Positions 1-8,925 of a stretch of DNA of 64,000 nucleotides are shown here, in pieces. Under the pieces are notes generated by a model. It did no database searches and was not told the origin of the DNA. It saw only the letters and a list, made by a program, of their open reading frames with translations. A program made the position numbers and the translations under genes. Each line of letters begins with the position of its first letter. Within the stretch, counting starts at the first letter, position 1. This DNA is from Pseudarthrobacter enclensis. Its GTDB lineage: Bacteria > Actinomycetota > Actinomycetes > Actinomycetales > Micrococcaceae. The DNA lies in the NCBI RefSeq assembly GCF_001457025.1, contig NZ_KQ758601.1, positions 1 to 64,000 on the forward strand, in the 5' to 3' direction.

Positions 1-2
1 AA

Positions 3-989
3 GCCGGCGCCGTGGCAGCGTTCACCGCCGCCGGAACCGCCTACGCCACCCACGGCGTGCCCCTGGTCCCGGTCTACGTGTTCTACTCCATGTTCGGCTT
101 CCAGCGCACCGGCGACGCCTTCTGGGCCGCAGCGGACCAGATGACCCGCGGCTTCATCATCGGCGCCACCGCAGGACGGACCACCCTCACCGGCGAAGGC
201 CTCCAGCACGCCGACGGCCACTCCCCCCTCCTGGCCTCCACCAACCCGGCAGTGGTCACCTACGACCCCGCCTACGGCTACGAAATGGGCCACATCATCC
301 GCGACGGCCTCGAACGCATGTACGGCCCAGGGTCCGAAGGACACAACGCAGACCGGAACCTCATGTACTACCTCACCGTCTACAACGAGCCCATCGTGCA
401 GCCGGCCGAACCCGAGGAACTGGACGTGCAGGGAGTGGTGGGAGGCATTTACCGGGTGTCGGCGTCGGAAGCTGCAGGACCCAAGGCGCAGATCCTGGCC
501 TCCGGCGTGTCCGTGCCCTGGGCCCTCGAAGCCCAGCGCATCCTGGCCGAGGACTGGTCCGTCTCCGCCGACGTCTGGTCCGTCACCTCCTGGAACGAAC
601 TGCGCCGCGACGGCCTGGCCGCCGAGGAAGAAGCCTTCCTCAACCCCGACCAGCCCGCACGCGTCCCGTTCGTCACCCAACAGCTCGAAGGCGCCACCGG
701 CCCCGTCGTCGCCGTCAGCGACTACATGAAGGCCGTCCCCGACCAGATCCGGCAATTCATCCCCAACGAATACGCCACCCTCGGCGCCGACGGCTTCGGC
801 TTCTCCGACACCCGCGCAGCAGCCCGCCGCTACTTCAAGAACGACACCCACTCCATCGTGGTGAAGGCGCTGCAGATGCTGGCGGCGCGGGGCGAAGTCG
901 AGGAGGGCGCACCGCAGTACGCCATGGACCGCTACAAGCTCCTGGACGTCAACGCGGGCACGACGGGTGGAGCCGGCGGTGACGCCTGA
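3..989 (+). CDS. aceE: Pyruvate dehydrogenase E1 component, C-terminal part (gene enters from the left edge)
   Basis: This is the last third of the homodimeric E1 subunit of the pyruvate dehydrogenase complex, which decarboxylates pyruvate with thiamine diphosphate and passes the acetyl group to lipoyl-E2. The reading frame is open from the first bases, so the gene starts upstream of the window. The visible part carries the transketolase pyrimidine-binding and C-terminal regions, including [29 protein letters not shown] and [14 protein letters not shown], all characteristic of AceE rather than the heterotetrameric E1 alpha/beta. It ends with a Gly-rich tail and a TGA. No E2 gene follows, so aceE stands alone here, as is usual in actinobacteria. 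Confidence 0.95.
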   Translation, partial: AGAVAAFTAAGTAYATHGVPLVPVYVFYSMFGFQRTGDAFWAAADQMTRGFIIGATAGRTTLTGEGLQHADGHSPLLASTNPAVVTYDPAYGYEMGHIIRDGLERMYGPGSEGHNADRNLMYYLTVYNEPIVQPAEPEELDVQGVVGGIYRVSASEAAGPKAQILASGVSVPWALEAQRILAEDWSVSADVWSVTSWNELRRDGLAAEEEAFLNPDQPARVPFVTQQLEGATGPVVAVSDYMKAVPDQIRQFIPNEYATLGADGFGFSDTRAAARRYFKNDTHSIVVKALQMLAARGEVEEGAPQYAMDRYKLLDVNAGTTGGAGGDA

Positions 990-1071
990 CCCGATAATCA
1001 CCGCACGACGGGATGCCTCATGGGTGGACGCCTGACGGGTGGATCCCGACGGGTGATCACCGCAGGAACGG
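981..1071. repeat. Imperfect direct repeat at the aceE stop codon
   Basis: The block GACGCCTGAC, followed by ATCACCGCA and a GACGGG-like end, occurs at 981-1012, where it includes the aceE stop, and again at 1029-1071 with an extra GGGTGGATCCCGAC inside. It looks like a local duplication of the gene end. No function is evident and no gene lies in 990-1165. Confidence 0.45.
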
Positions 1072-1088
1072 GCACCTGACGGACAGGT

Positions 1089-1132
1089 CGGCGGCCGGGG
1101 CAGTTTCCGGGAGGAAGCTGTCCCGGCCGCCG
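1089..1132 (+). terminator. GC-rich hairpin downstream of aceE
   Basis: The 15-base arms CGGCGGCCGGGGCAG (1089-1103) and CTGTCCCGGCCGCCG (1118-1132) pair with one G-U and enclose a 14-base loop. There is no U-tract, which is common for actinobacterial terminators. It sits between aceE and the next gene. Confidence 0.6.
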
Positions 1133-1165
1133 TCGTCTGGCTAGGGTGCAGGTATGGAGGGACGA

Positions 1166-1786
1166 ATGCAGGAGCGGCAGACCACCGGGATTGTCCTGGC
1201 CGCCGGCTCGGGGACGCGCCTGGGCCGGGGTCCCAAAGCCCTGCTCCCCTTCCGCGGGCGTCCGCTGGTGGAGGCTGTGGCCGGGAGCCTGCTCGACGGA
1301 GGTTGCCGGGAGGTGGTGGTGGTCCTCGGTTCCGGGGCTGCAGATGTTGCCGCAGCAGCAGAACTGGGACGTTTCCGGACTGCGGTCAACCCCGACTGGC
1401 AGTCGGGGATGGGAAGTTCATTCCTGCTGGGCCTGGCGGCAGCTGATCCGGCGGACCACGTGATGGTTGCGTTGACGGACCAGCCCGGGCTGACTCCGGA
1501 AACCGTGCGTCGGCTGCTGGCCGTCCACCATTCCGGCCGCATCACCGCCGCTGCGTACCGCGCTCAGGGTGACCCCGCCGGCGAAGGGCAAGCCTGGCTG
1601 CGCCGCGGCCACCCGCTGCTCATCGACGCAGACCTGAGGGCAGCGGTTGCTGCAACAGTGGCCGGTGATGCCGGGGCGAGGGGTTTCCTCCGCGCCCACC
1701 CGGACGCGGTGGATGAGGTCGACTGCAGCGACCAGTCCACCGGCGAGGACATTGACACCCCGGACCAGCTCCACCTGCTCCGCTAG
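1166..1786 (+). CDS. MobA/MocA-like nucleotidyltransferase
   Basis: This is a small nucleotidyltransferase of the GT-A fold (NTP_transf_3), the family that includes molybdenum cofactor cytidylyl- and guanylyltransferases. The signature VLAAGSGTRLGRGPKALLPF lies at the N-terminus, giving the GxGxRxG phosphate loop and the catalytic Lys. TDQPGLTP in the middle is the metal-binding Asp region typical of MocA/CoxL-associated proteins. A GGAGGGA ribosome binding site at 1156-1162 fits the ATG at 1166 better than the in-frame ATG at 1154, whose own bases form that site. A molybdenum hydroxylase lies 4 kb away on the other strand, so maturation of its cofactor is a likely but inferred role. Confidence 0.8.
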   Translation: MQERQTTGIVLAAGSGTRLGRGPKALLPFRGRPLVEAVAGSLLDGGCREVVVVLGSGAADVAAAAELGRFRTAVNPDWQSGMGSSFLLGLAAADPADHVMVALTDQPGLTPETVRRLLAVHHSGRITAAAYRAQGDPAGEGQAWLRRGHPLLIDADLRAAVAATVAGDAGARGFLRAHPDAVDEVDCSDQSTGEDIDTPDQLHLLR

Positions 1787-1840
1787 GCCCGTCCCCGTCT
1801 CCGCCAGGCCCGTCCCGCGTCACCGCTGGGCCCGGGCTGG

Positions 1841-3394
1841 TCAGGTGCGGGTGTGGAGGTATTGACTGAGGGCGTCTTCCCAGGGGGATCCGCGGTGGCG
1901 GGTGATGTCGATGGCGCCGGTCGCTGCCGGTGACGACCAAGGGGCGTGCGAGCGGCGTGGCGGTGGCCGGTGGGGTGGTTCCCAGTCCTGGTGTTCGCTT
2001 TGGTAGTGGCGGCCGGTGGGTGAGGTCCAGCCCGGTGGTGTGGTTTTGGTGGCGGGGGTGGGTTTCCAGGCTGTGGTGTGGCGGAGCCTGTGGTGTTTCG
2101 GGCAGGGCTGGCCGAGGTTGCTGATCCCGGTGGTGCCGCCGTTGGCCCAGGCGAGGAGGTGGTCGGCGTCGTTGTCCAGGGAGTGGTTGCTGCAGCCGGG
2201 GAACGGGCATTTGCCGTCGCGCAGCCGCAGCCAGGCCCGCATGGCCTTGGTGAGCCGGTAGCTGGTCCGGCCGATTTCCAGCGGCGCCCCGTCCCGGGGA
2301 TCCACCAGCACCCGGTAGAACGAGTCTGCACCTTCGGCGACCAGGTTCCGCGCCATCGACGGCGGGATGGGACCGTACCCGTCCAGGACCGCCGGCTCGT
2401 CGGTCAGGCCCATGAGTGAGAACACCGGGACGGTCACCAGGACCTGCGCCCGGACCGGCGCGCCCGCCCCGCCCGTACCGGTACCGGTGATGGCACGGGT
2501 GCCGCCGCTCTCAGGGCTGGTGCGGTCAAGGCTGGTGCGGTCAGGGCGGGTGTGGGTGGGGCCGGGTGCGGCATAGGTGGCGAGCAGGGCCGTGGTGTAG
2601 GTGTCGGCACGGAGCTGGGCGAGGGTGCGCCGCTCGTGCGGGGCCTGGAGGGCGCGGGCTTCGGAGGTGAGGCGGTCCCAGACCGCCGAGGCCCGGTCGG
2701 CCGGCAGGTATGCGGTGAGCCAGGCCATCCCGTCCCGGTCCGGGCGGTACTCCACCCGCCGCTCCGCCACCCCCTTGGCGTGCCGTGCCTCGATGCTCCC
2801 GGCATGGTGGCGTTCCCGCCAGGTCCGGGCCTTGACCCGGAACCGATGCGCCGGCAACTCCCCCACCCGGCATCCCCGCGCCGCGTCCGCGGCCTCCGGG
2901 TCCAGCATCCCGGGCAGGAAATGGGCTTCCAGCGCGGCCGTGCCCGCAGCGTCCAGGCCGGCTACCTCGTCGGCCATCACCAGGGCGTGCTGCCAGGACA
3001 GCGCCCCGGCCTGCAGCCCCGCCAACGTCCGGGGCAACGTCGAAACTAGGGCGTGCGCGGTGGCCAGGAACGATGACGCTGCCCGAGGCCCCAACGCCAG
3101 GACACAGCCGATCTCCGCCGCGGCCGACATCTCCTGCACCTGCGCCATCACCCCCGGCCCCGCCACCACCGCGGCACTCTCCGAATACGCCACCGCGGCC
3201 TTCGCCTTCAACCCCGCAACCCTCGCCTCAACCGCCCGGGCACCAGCCAGGACGTCCAAACACCCGCCCGCCAGAGCAGCCAACGGATCAGCCGCAGAGA
3301 ACGGCTCGCAACCGGCGCCATCCACCTCCGCGTCCAGCACGGCAAGGGCAGCCCGGATCTCCTCAAACGCCCTCACCACCGCCGCTGTCCCCAT
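1841..3394 (-). CDS. HNH endonuclease with DUF222 domain (13E12 repeat family)
   Basis: The N-terminal two thirds is a DUF222 domain (AVVRAFEEIRAALAVLDAEV onwards). The C-terminal part carries an HNH nuclease: CPFPGC, then NDADHLLAWANGG, then CPKHHRLRHT, with the two CxxC-like pairs that bind a structural zinc. This family is highly expanded in actinobacteria and is usually called 13E12 repeat protein; its substrate is not established. An upstream ATG at 3427 is also in frame, but the ATG at 3394 is preceded by GTGGGGTT and agrees better with the start of the conserved region. A second family member lies at 61.8-63.4 kb in the same orientation. The stretch after the HNH is Pro/Thr/His-rich and poorly conserved. 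Confidence 0.88.
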   Translation of the reverse strand: MGTAAVVRAFEEIRAALAVLDAEVDGAGCEPFSAADPLAALAGGCLDVLAGARAVEARVAGLKAKAAVAYSESAAVVAGPGVMAQVQEMSAAAEIGCVLALGPRAASSFLATAHALVSTLPRTLAGLQAGALSWQHALVMADEVAGLDAAGTAALEAHFLPGMLDPEAADAARGCRVGELPAHRFRVKARTWRERHHAGSIEARHAKGVAERRVEYRPDRDGMAWLTAYLPADRASAVWDRLTSEARALQAPHERRTLAQLRADTYTTALLATYAAPGPTHTRPDRTSLDRTSPESGGTRAITGTGTGGAGAPVRAQVLVTVPVFSLMGLTDEPAVLDGYGPIPPSMARNLVAEGADSFYRVLVDPRDGAPLEIGRTSYRLTKAMRAWLRLRDGKCPFPGCSNHSLDNDADHLLAWANGGTTGISNLGQPCPKHHRLRHTTAWKPTPATKTTPPGWTSPTGRHYQSEHQDWEPPHRPPPRRSHAPWSSPAATGAIDITRHRGSPWEDALSQYLHTRT

Positions 3395-3451
3395 AACCCC
3401 ACTATGGCAAAGGGGTCCGACAATCAAACGGGCACGGCCAGGGGCAACAGC

Positions 3452-4105
3452 TCAGGCCCGCAACCCGTCCTCCAGCAATTGCTCCAGCCCGCGTTTGAAG
3501 CCGGCCCGGCCACCGTGGGCCGGGTGCCGGATTTTCCGGGCGTCCACACCGCTGCGGAGCATGCTCTGGTGGGCCACGTTGCCTACCGCCACGACGGATT
3601 GGACACCAAACAGCTCGGCCAGGGCCTGCCAGAACGGGGTGCCCAGGACCGCCTCGGAGGGCCGGGGTGTGCGGTTGGACATCGGCTGGCCTGGCTGGTG
3701 GGGATGCCAGGGAAAGGCACTCCACAGCACCGGCAGGATGTCCAGCTCAGCCAGGACCTGCCACATCACCGTTGCCGTGGGTTCCGCCGCCACTCCGGCC
3801 GCCTCAGGTGGAAGGACGTAGCCATGGCCTGCGCCGAAGAGTCCGAAGTGGTTGGCCGGTCCCTCGAACATGCCCTTGTTGGTGAACGGTACGCCGGTGA
3901 TGCGCATGCCGCGGTAGCCTGGCGCCTCGCCCACCAGCAGCACGGTTGGCGATCGTTCCAGCATCTGGGTCAGGTACCAGCGGAGGTTGTCGCGGCGGAG
4001 CGCATTTTCCGGGACGGTGTGGTCGTAGAAATTGGTGACGGCAGGTCCCGCGGGCACGGCGGCGAGGCCTTCGATGAAGGCGTCAACACTCCGGGCATCC
4101 CGCAC
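3452..4105 (-). CDS. Uracil-DNA glycosylase superfamily protein
   Basis: The protein has the motif LVGEAPGYRGMRITGVPFTN, equivalent to motif A of the uracil-DNA glycosylase superfamily (GE/DxPG), and a C-terminal VVAVGNVAHQSM followed by RKIRHPAHGG, matching the glycosylase H-P motif. It is therefore likely a base-excision enzyme acting on uracil or a related damaged base. The frame is open further upstream to 4219, but that part overlaps the 3' end of the aldo/keto reductase gene and reads as low-complexity Ser/Thr/Arg. The GTG at 4105, just 20 bases after that gene's stop codon and with GGACGG before it, is the best start. The length of about 217 residues fits the family. It is probably cotranscribed with the reductase. 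Confidence 0.78.
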   Translation of the reverse strand: MRDARSVDAFIEGLAAVPAGPAVTNFYDHTVPENALRRDNLRWYLTQMLERSPTVLLVGEAPGYRGMRITGVPFTNKGMFEGPANHFGLFGAGHGYVLPPEAAGVAAEPTATVMWQVLAELDILPVLWSAFPWHPHQPGQPMSNRTPRPSEAVLGTPFWQALAELFGVQSVVAVGNVAHQSMLRSGVDARKIRHPAHGGRAGFKRGLEQLLEDGLRA

Positions 4106-4124
4106 GGAACCGTCCAGGGTTCCG

Positions 4125-5105
4125 CTACCAGCGCGGGTGGACGGCCTCGCGGAAGTAGTGGTCGTAGATCCAGCGGACGCCTTCATCGAACTCGCTGCTG
4201 ACCTCCACGGAGGAGGCACCGGCGTTCGCGGTGGCCTGGTCCACGTTGCGGGCCCCCGGGATCACGGTGGTGACGCCGTCCTGCGCTGCGATCCAGGCGA
4301 TCGCCGCCTGGGCCGTGGTGGTGCCGGCGGGAACCAGCTGTTCGAATTCGGCCACAGCCTTCAGCCCCAGCTCGTAGTCCACCCCGGAGAAGGTTTCGCC
4401 GACGTCGAACGCCTCGCCCTTTCGGTTGTAGTTCCGGTGGTCGTTGTCGGCAAAGGTGGTTTCCTTGGAGTACTTGCCGGAGAGCAGCCCGGACGCCAGG
4501 GGAACACGGGCGATGATGCCCACACCGGCTGCCTTGGCGGCCGGCAGCACCTCGTCCAGCGGCTTGAGGCGGAAGGCGTTGAGGATGATCTGGACCGATG
4601 CCGTACCGGGGCGCCGGATGGCTTCCAAAGCCTCGTCGGTGCGCTCCACGCTGACGCCGTAGTTCCTGATGGCGCCCTCGGAGACCAGGGTGTCCAGGGC
4701 GTCATAGACCTCGTTGTTGCTGTACACGGGGGTGGGCGGGCAGTGCAGCTGGACCAGGTCCAAGGTGTCGGTTCCCAGGTTCTTCCGCGACCGGTCCACC
4801 CACTGGCGGAAGTTTGCCAGGGTGTAGTTTTCCGGGACCTGGTCCATCCGGCGGCCCATCTTGGTGGCCACGGTGATGTCCAGGCCCCGGTTGTCAGCGA
4901 GGAACTTACCGATGGCCTGCTCGCTCTTGCCGTCACCGTAGACGTCCGCGGTGTCGAAGAAGGTCACGCCGGCTTCCACCGAGGCGGCGAGGATGGCCTG
5001 GGCCTGGTCCGGGTCCACGTTGCCCCAGTCCGCGCCGAGCTGCCAGGTGCCCAGCCCCACGATGGAGACGTTACGTCCGGTCCTGCCTAAAATCCGTTGT
5101 TCCAT
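4125..5105 (-). CDS. Aldo/keto reductase
   Basis: This is a 326-residue NADPH-dependent aldo/keto reductase with a TIM-barrel fold. The N-terminus is typical (LGRTGRNVSIVGLGTWQLG). It is followed by FFDTADVYGDGKSEQAIGKF with the catalytic Asp and Tyr, TKMGRR with the catalytic Lys, and LVQLHCPP with the catalytic His. The C-terminal VIPGARNVDQATANA binds the cofactor phosphate. The sequence resembles the YccK/YajO-like general reductases; the substrate cannot be read from it. It is the gene after xanthine dehydrogenase on the same strand, 53 bases downstream, but it looks functionally independent of purine breakdown. Confidence 0.92.
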   Translation of the reverse strand: MEQRILGRTGRNVSIVGLGTWQLGADWGNVDPDQAQAILAASVEAGVTFFDTADVYGDGKSEQAIGKFLADNRGLDITVATKMGRRMDQVPENYTLANFRQWVDRSRKNLGTDTLDLVQLHCPPTPVYSNNEVYDALDTLVSEGAIRNYGVSVERTDEALEAIRRPGTASVQIILNAFRLKPLDEVLPAAKAAGVGIIARVPLASGLLSGKYSKETTFADNDHRNYNRKGEAFDVGETFSGVDYELGLKAVAEFEQLVPAGTTTAQAAIAWIAAQDGVTTVIPGARNVDQATANAGASSVEVSSEFDEGVRWIYDHYFREAVHPRW

Positions 5106-5158
5106 CCCCCGACTATAGGGGGCGCTGCTTCCGGGGCCGGAATTTTACGGCTGGAGGC

Positions 5159-7993
5159 TCACCGCGCCGAGGGCTCCAGCGTGGGGACCAGGCCTGCCTC
5201 CTTAAGTCCCAGGTAGATCCGGTCCCGGGCAATGGGCAGGGACGCAAACCGCACCCCGGTGGCATCCCGGATGGCGTTGGCCAGCGCCGGCGCCACGGGA
5301 TTGAACGGGCTTTCACTCATGGACTTGGCACCCAGCGGCCCGACGGTGTCGTTGGTGTCCGCGAAGTACACCTCGCTGCGGGGCACGTCGGCGAACGTCG
5401 GAATGTGGTACTGCCGGAGGATGTCCGTGGTGACCTTTCCGCCGCGATCCACCACCACTTCCTCGTACAGCGCGGCACCGATGGCCTGCGCGATGCCGCC
5501 CTCGATCTGGCCGCGGCACTGGCGCGGGTTGACCACCACGCCGGCGTCGGCTGCCTGAACGCTCTGGAGGATCTTCAACTCGCCCGTGCAGCGGTTCACC
5601 GCCACCCGGAAGCCGTGCACGTTGAACGCGACCGAGCGCGGGGTACCGCCCCAGCGGCCTTCAGCAGCGAGTTCGACGCCGGCATCCGCAGCTGCGCGGG
5701 CAAGGTCGGCAAGTGCCACGGGCGTTCCGTCCACCACCACGGAGCCGGCGTCCAGGACGCAGGCTGCTGCCTGGGTCTGCCGGGTGCCGGCAGCGAAGGC
5801 CCTGATCCTGACGGCGAGCTCCTCGGCCGCGGCGAGCGTGGCCTTGCCGGCCACCACCGTTCCGGCGGAGCCAAAGGCGCCGGTGTCGTGTTCAATCAGG
5901 TCAGTGTCCGACTGCCGGACTGCCACCGCTGACGCGGTGGTGGACAGTGCCGTGGCGGCGAGCTGGGCGTGGACGGTGGTGGTGCCGTTGCCGAACTCGG
6001 CCGTTCCGACGTCGGCCTGGTACGTCCCGTCCGGCAGGAGCCTGACGCGGGTGTGGGCGAAGTGGCCGCGCGGAGGGACGGTGTCGATCATGGACAGCGC
6101 AGAGCCTTCACCCACCAGCCAGTCCGGCCCCAGGTCGTCGAGGCCCGCCTCCCGGTACCGGGCCTCGCCGCGGTCCAGGGCATCGCGGACAAGATCCAGG
6201 CACTGGTCCAGCCCATAACTGCCGTAGTGGACGTCCTCCTCAGGTTCCGGCTGGGTGGACAGCATGTCGTCGCCCTCGCGGACCATGTTCTTCCGCCGGA
6301 ACTCCAGCGGGTCCATCCCAATTCCGGCGGCGAGCTCGTCCATGGCGGACTCGATGGCGAAGATCATCTGGCTGAGCCCGTAGCCGCGGAACGCGCCGGC
6401 CGGCACGGTGTTGGTGTACATGGCGTGCGCATCCACTTTCTTGTTGGCGCACTTGTAGACCGCCAGGGATTCCCCGCAGCCGTGGAACATCACGCCGGGG
6501 CCGTGGTTGCCGTAGGCCCCCGTGTTGGTGAGGACGTCCAGTTCCAGGGCGGTGAGCGCCCCCTCCTTGGACGCACCCGCCTTGAGCCTGATGGTAAACG
6601 GGTGCCGGGTGGTGGTGGCTGTGAACTGTTCCGTCCGCGTCAGTTCCAGCTGGACCGGCCGCCGCAGTTTCAGCGCCGCGAGCGCCACGAGGTCCTCGGT
6701 GAGCACCTCCTGCTTGCCGCCGAACCCGCCGCCGACGCGCCCGGCCACCACATGGACCGTGTCCTCCTCCAGGCCGAAGACCCGGCACAGGGTGCGCCGC
6801 ACCAGGAACGGGACCTGGCTGGAGGTCCGGACCTGCAGCCGCCCGTCGGGGTCGACGGAGGCGATGGCGGCATGGGTTTCCAGCGCCACGTGCTGCACCC
6901 GCTGGGTCTGGTAGGTCTGCTCATGGATGACATCGGCGGCGGCGAAACCGTCGGCCACGCTTCCCAGCTCGGAATGCAGTTCGGCCACCACGTTTCCGTC
7001 CGGCCGGGCAATGCGGGAGGCGGTGCCGTCCTTGTCCCCGTGGACCAGCGGAGCCCCCGGCAGCAGGGCATCCTGCGGGGTGAAGACAGCCGGCAGTTCC
7101 TCGTACTCCACCGTGAGCGCCCGGACGCCGGCCTCGGCCGCGGCCACGGATTCGCCCACGACGGCGGCCACGCGCTGCCCGATGAACCGCACCACGTCGT
7201 CGAGCACCCGGGTGTCGTCGGGGTCGTCGGTGAACAGCTCGTGCTGGGCCGTCGAGAACAGCTGCCGCGGCGCGTCCCGGTGGGTCAGGACAGCCACCAC
7301 CCCGGGAACGACGAGGGCGGCATCGGTGTTGATGGACAGGACCCGGGCGTGGGCATGCGGGGAGCGCAGGATCTTCAAGTGCAGGAGCTCCTGCTGCTGG
7401 TCCGCCGGCAGGTCAAGGGTGTAGCGGGCCGTTCCGGTGACCACCGCCCGGCTGGCGGGGGCGGGGACGTCGTCGCCGAGCCGCCCGGGCTCGGGTTCGG
7501 GCTGGCCGGCCCCGGCGATGCCGGAGCCGGGCCCCTCGGGGTCGGGGTGTCCGGGGTGTCCGCAGACGGCGTCGGCGATGGCCCGGTACCCGGTGCAGCG
7601 GCAGAGGTTGCCTTTGAGGTTCCGGGGCAGGTTCTCCTTTTGTTCGTCGTCGAAGGTTGCCGCGGTCATCACCATGCCCGCGGTGCAGAAGCCGCACTGG
7701 AAGCCCTGCCGTTCCATGAACTGCTGCTGGACGGGATGGAGCTCCCCTTCCGGCGCCCCGGCGGCAGCGGCCAGCCCTTCGATGGTGGTGACGGAGTGGC
7801 CTTCGGCCCGCACCGCGGGGTAGATGCAGCTGTGCACGGGGGTGCCGTCCACGTGGACCGTGCAGGCTCCGCAGTCGCCGCCGTCGCAGCCTTTCTTGAC
7901 GCCGGTGGTGCCCTGCTCCCGCACAAACGTCCGCAGGCACTGGCCGGGGCGCGGTTCGGCGCCGGCAGGTGTGCCGTTAATGTCGATGGCCAT
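5159..7993 (-). CDS. Xanthine dehydrogenase, fused [2Fe-2S] and molybdenum-binding subunits
   Basis: This is the catalytic polypeptide of a molybdenum hydroxylase that oxidises hypoxanthine and xanthine to urate. Residues 1-150 are the small iron-sulfur subunit. Cluster ligands are visible as C36, C41, C44 and C56 (plant ferredoxin type) and C100, C103, C131 and C133 (second cluster). From about residue 175 comes the large subunit, with VAGRVGGGFGGKQE and AFRGYGLSQM around the Mo-pterin, and near the C-terminus GPLGAKSMSES, whose Glu corresponds to the base that activates the Mo-bound water. Most bacterial enzymes keep these as two genes; here they are joined. The FAD subunit gene lies 2 bases upstream, so the two are surely cotranslated. 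The purine neighbours support xanthine as substrate over CO or aldehydes. Confidence 0.93.
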   Translation of the reverse strand: MAIDINGTPAGAEPRPGQCLRTFVREQGTTGVKKGCDGGDCGACTVHVDGTPVHSCIYPAVRAEGHSVTTIEGLAAAAGAPEGELHPVQQQFMERQGFQCGFCTAGMVMTAATFDDEQKENLPRNLKGNLCRCTGYRAIADAVCGHPGHPDPEGPGSGIAGAGQPEPEPGRLGDDVPAPASRAVVTGTARYTLDLPADQQQELLHLKILRSPHAHARVLSINTDAALVVPGVVAVLTHRDAPRQLFSTAQHELFTDDPDDTRVLDDVVRFIGQRVAAVVGESVAAAEAGVRALTVEYEELPAVFTPQDALLPGAPLVHGDKDGTASRIARPDGNVVAELHSELGSVADGFAAADVIHEQTYQTQRVQHVALETHAAIASVDPDGRLQVRTSSQVPFLVRRTLCRVFGLEEDTVHVVAGRVGGGFGGKQEVLTEDLVALAALKLRRPVQLELTRTEQFTATTTRHPFTIRLKAGASKEGALTALELDVLTNTGAYGNHGPGVMFHGCGESLAVYKCANKKVDAHAMYTNTVPAGAFRGYGLSQMIFAIESAMDELAAGIGMDPLEFRRKNMVREGDDMLSTQPEPEEDVHYGSYGLDQCLDLVRDALDRGEARYREAGLDDLGPDWLVGEGSALSMIDTVPPRGHFAHTRVRLLPDGTYQADVGTAEFGNGTTTVHAQLAATALSTTASAVAVRQSDTDLIEHDTGAFGSAGTVVAGKATLAAAEELAVRIRAFAAGTRQTQAAACVLDAGSVVVDGTPVALADLARAAADAGVELAAEGRWGGTPRSVAFNVHGFRVAVNRCTGELKILQSVQAADAGVVVNPRQCRGQIEGGIAQAIGAALYEEVVVDRGGKVTTDILRQYHIPTFADVPRSEVYFADTNDTVGPLGAKSMSESPFNPVAPALANAIRDATGVRFASLPIARDRIYLGLKEAGLVPTLEPSAR

Positions 7994-7995
7994 GC

Positions 7996-8925
7996 TCAGG
8001 CCCCTTTCGGAAGTGCTGTGGAACCGGGAGCGGAGCCGCTCCGGGGCGGCCAGAAGTCGCCGGACACCGGGATGCCGGGGGCACCATCGGGCGCTGCGAG
8101 TTCGGCTCGGATTTCTTCGGCCAGCCGGTAGGTCATGTCCCGGCGCCAGGCCGGCAGGCCGTGGATGTCGTCGTGGTAGAGGTCGGCGGGGATGGCCCCG
8201 GTGAGGGCCGCGGCCAGGGTGTCCGCGTCAGGCAGGGCGTCGAACCGGAGCTGCACGGGCCGTTTGGTGGCGGCGGTGACGGTCAGGACCAGGGCGGTGC
8301 CGCCGTCGAGCCGGCCAATGAGCAGTACTCCGGAGCGGCCGAGGTTGCTCAGCGACAGCCGGCGGAAGGCCACCCGCGAGGCAAGGGCCGACGCCGGCAG
8401 GTGGACGCTGCGGAGCAGCTCGCCGGGTGCCAGGCAGTTCTTCGCGTCGCCGGTGACGAAGTCCGCCACCGGCACCGTTTTGCTGGTGGCGCCGGGGCCG
8501 AGGATGGTGGCCACCCCGTCCAGCCCGGCGCAGAGGGAGATGACCGGCCCGGCCGGGAGCGAGGTGCAGAGGTTGCCGCCCACCGTGGACATGTTCCAGA
8601 CCTTGAAGGAGGCAACGAAGGAATCGCAGCATGCGCGGACCAGGTCCAGCGCGGGCCAGGCACGGCCGGACACCTCCGGCGAATCGGGCAGGGCATACAA
8701 CTCGGCGATGGTGCAGGTGGCGGCCAGATCGATGCCGTCGTCAGTGACGGTGACGGGCGCCCAGCCGGCGTTGCCGAGGTCGAGCAGGCGCCGCAAAGGC
8801 TGCGGGCCGAAGGCGTAGCTGCCGTAGGAGAACAGGACCGTTCCGCCGGCCAGCCAGGCGTCGCCGTCCTGCCATTGGCCGGGGTCCGTGGTGGGGACCA
8901 CGGCCTCGATGGTGTTCATGTCCAT
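7996..8925 (-). CDS. Xanthine dehydrogenase FAD-binding subunit
   Basis: This 309-residue subunit carries the FAD that passes electrons from the iron-sulfur clusters to NAD+. It has the CO dehydrogenase flavoprotein fold: WLAGGTVLFSYGS near the N-terminus and MSTVGGNLCTSLPAGP in the middle are the two FAD pyrophosphate motifs. The usual AGGTDL is AGGTVL here. The C-terminal CO_deh_flav_C domain follows. The start overlaps the end of the xdhC-type gene by 10 bases and the stop is 2 bases from the catalytic subunit, so the three genes form one translationally coupled unit. Confidence 0.9.
   Translation of the reverse strand: MDMNTIEAVVPTTDPGQWQDGDAWLAGGTVLFSYGSYAFGPQPLRRLLDLGNAGWAPVTVTDDGIDLAATCTIAELYALPDSPEVSGRAWPALDLVRACCDSFVASFKVWNMSTVGGNLCTSLPAGPVISLCAGLDGVATILGPGATSKTVPVADFVTGDAKNCLAPGELLRSVHLPASALASRVAFRRLSLSNLGRSGVLLIGRLDGGTALVLTVTAATKRPVQLRFDALPDADTLAAALTGAIPADLYHDDIHGLPAWRRDMTYRLAEEIRAELAAPDGAPGIPVSGDFWPPRSGSAPGSTALPKGA

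Noticed and set aside
5969..8131. A 720-codon open frame on the plus strand opposite xanthine dehydrogenase, and similar long antisense frames elsewhere
   Set aside because: High GC makes long antisense frames common. Its translation shows no recognisable domain, whereas the minus-strand product has full cluster and cofactor motifs.
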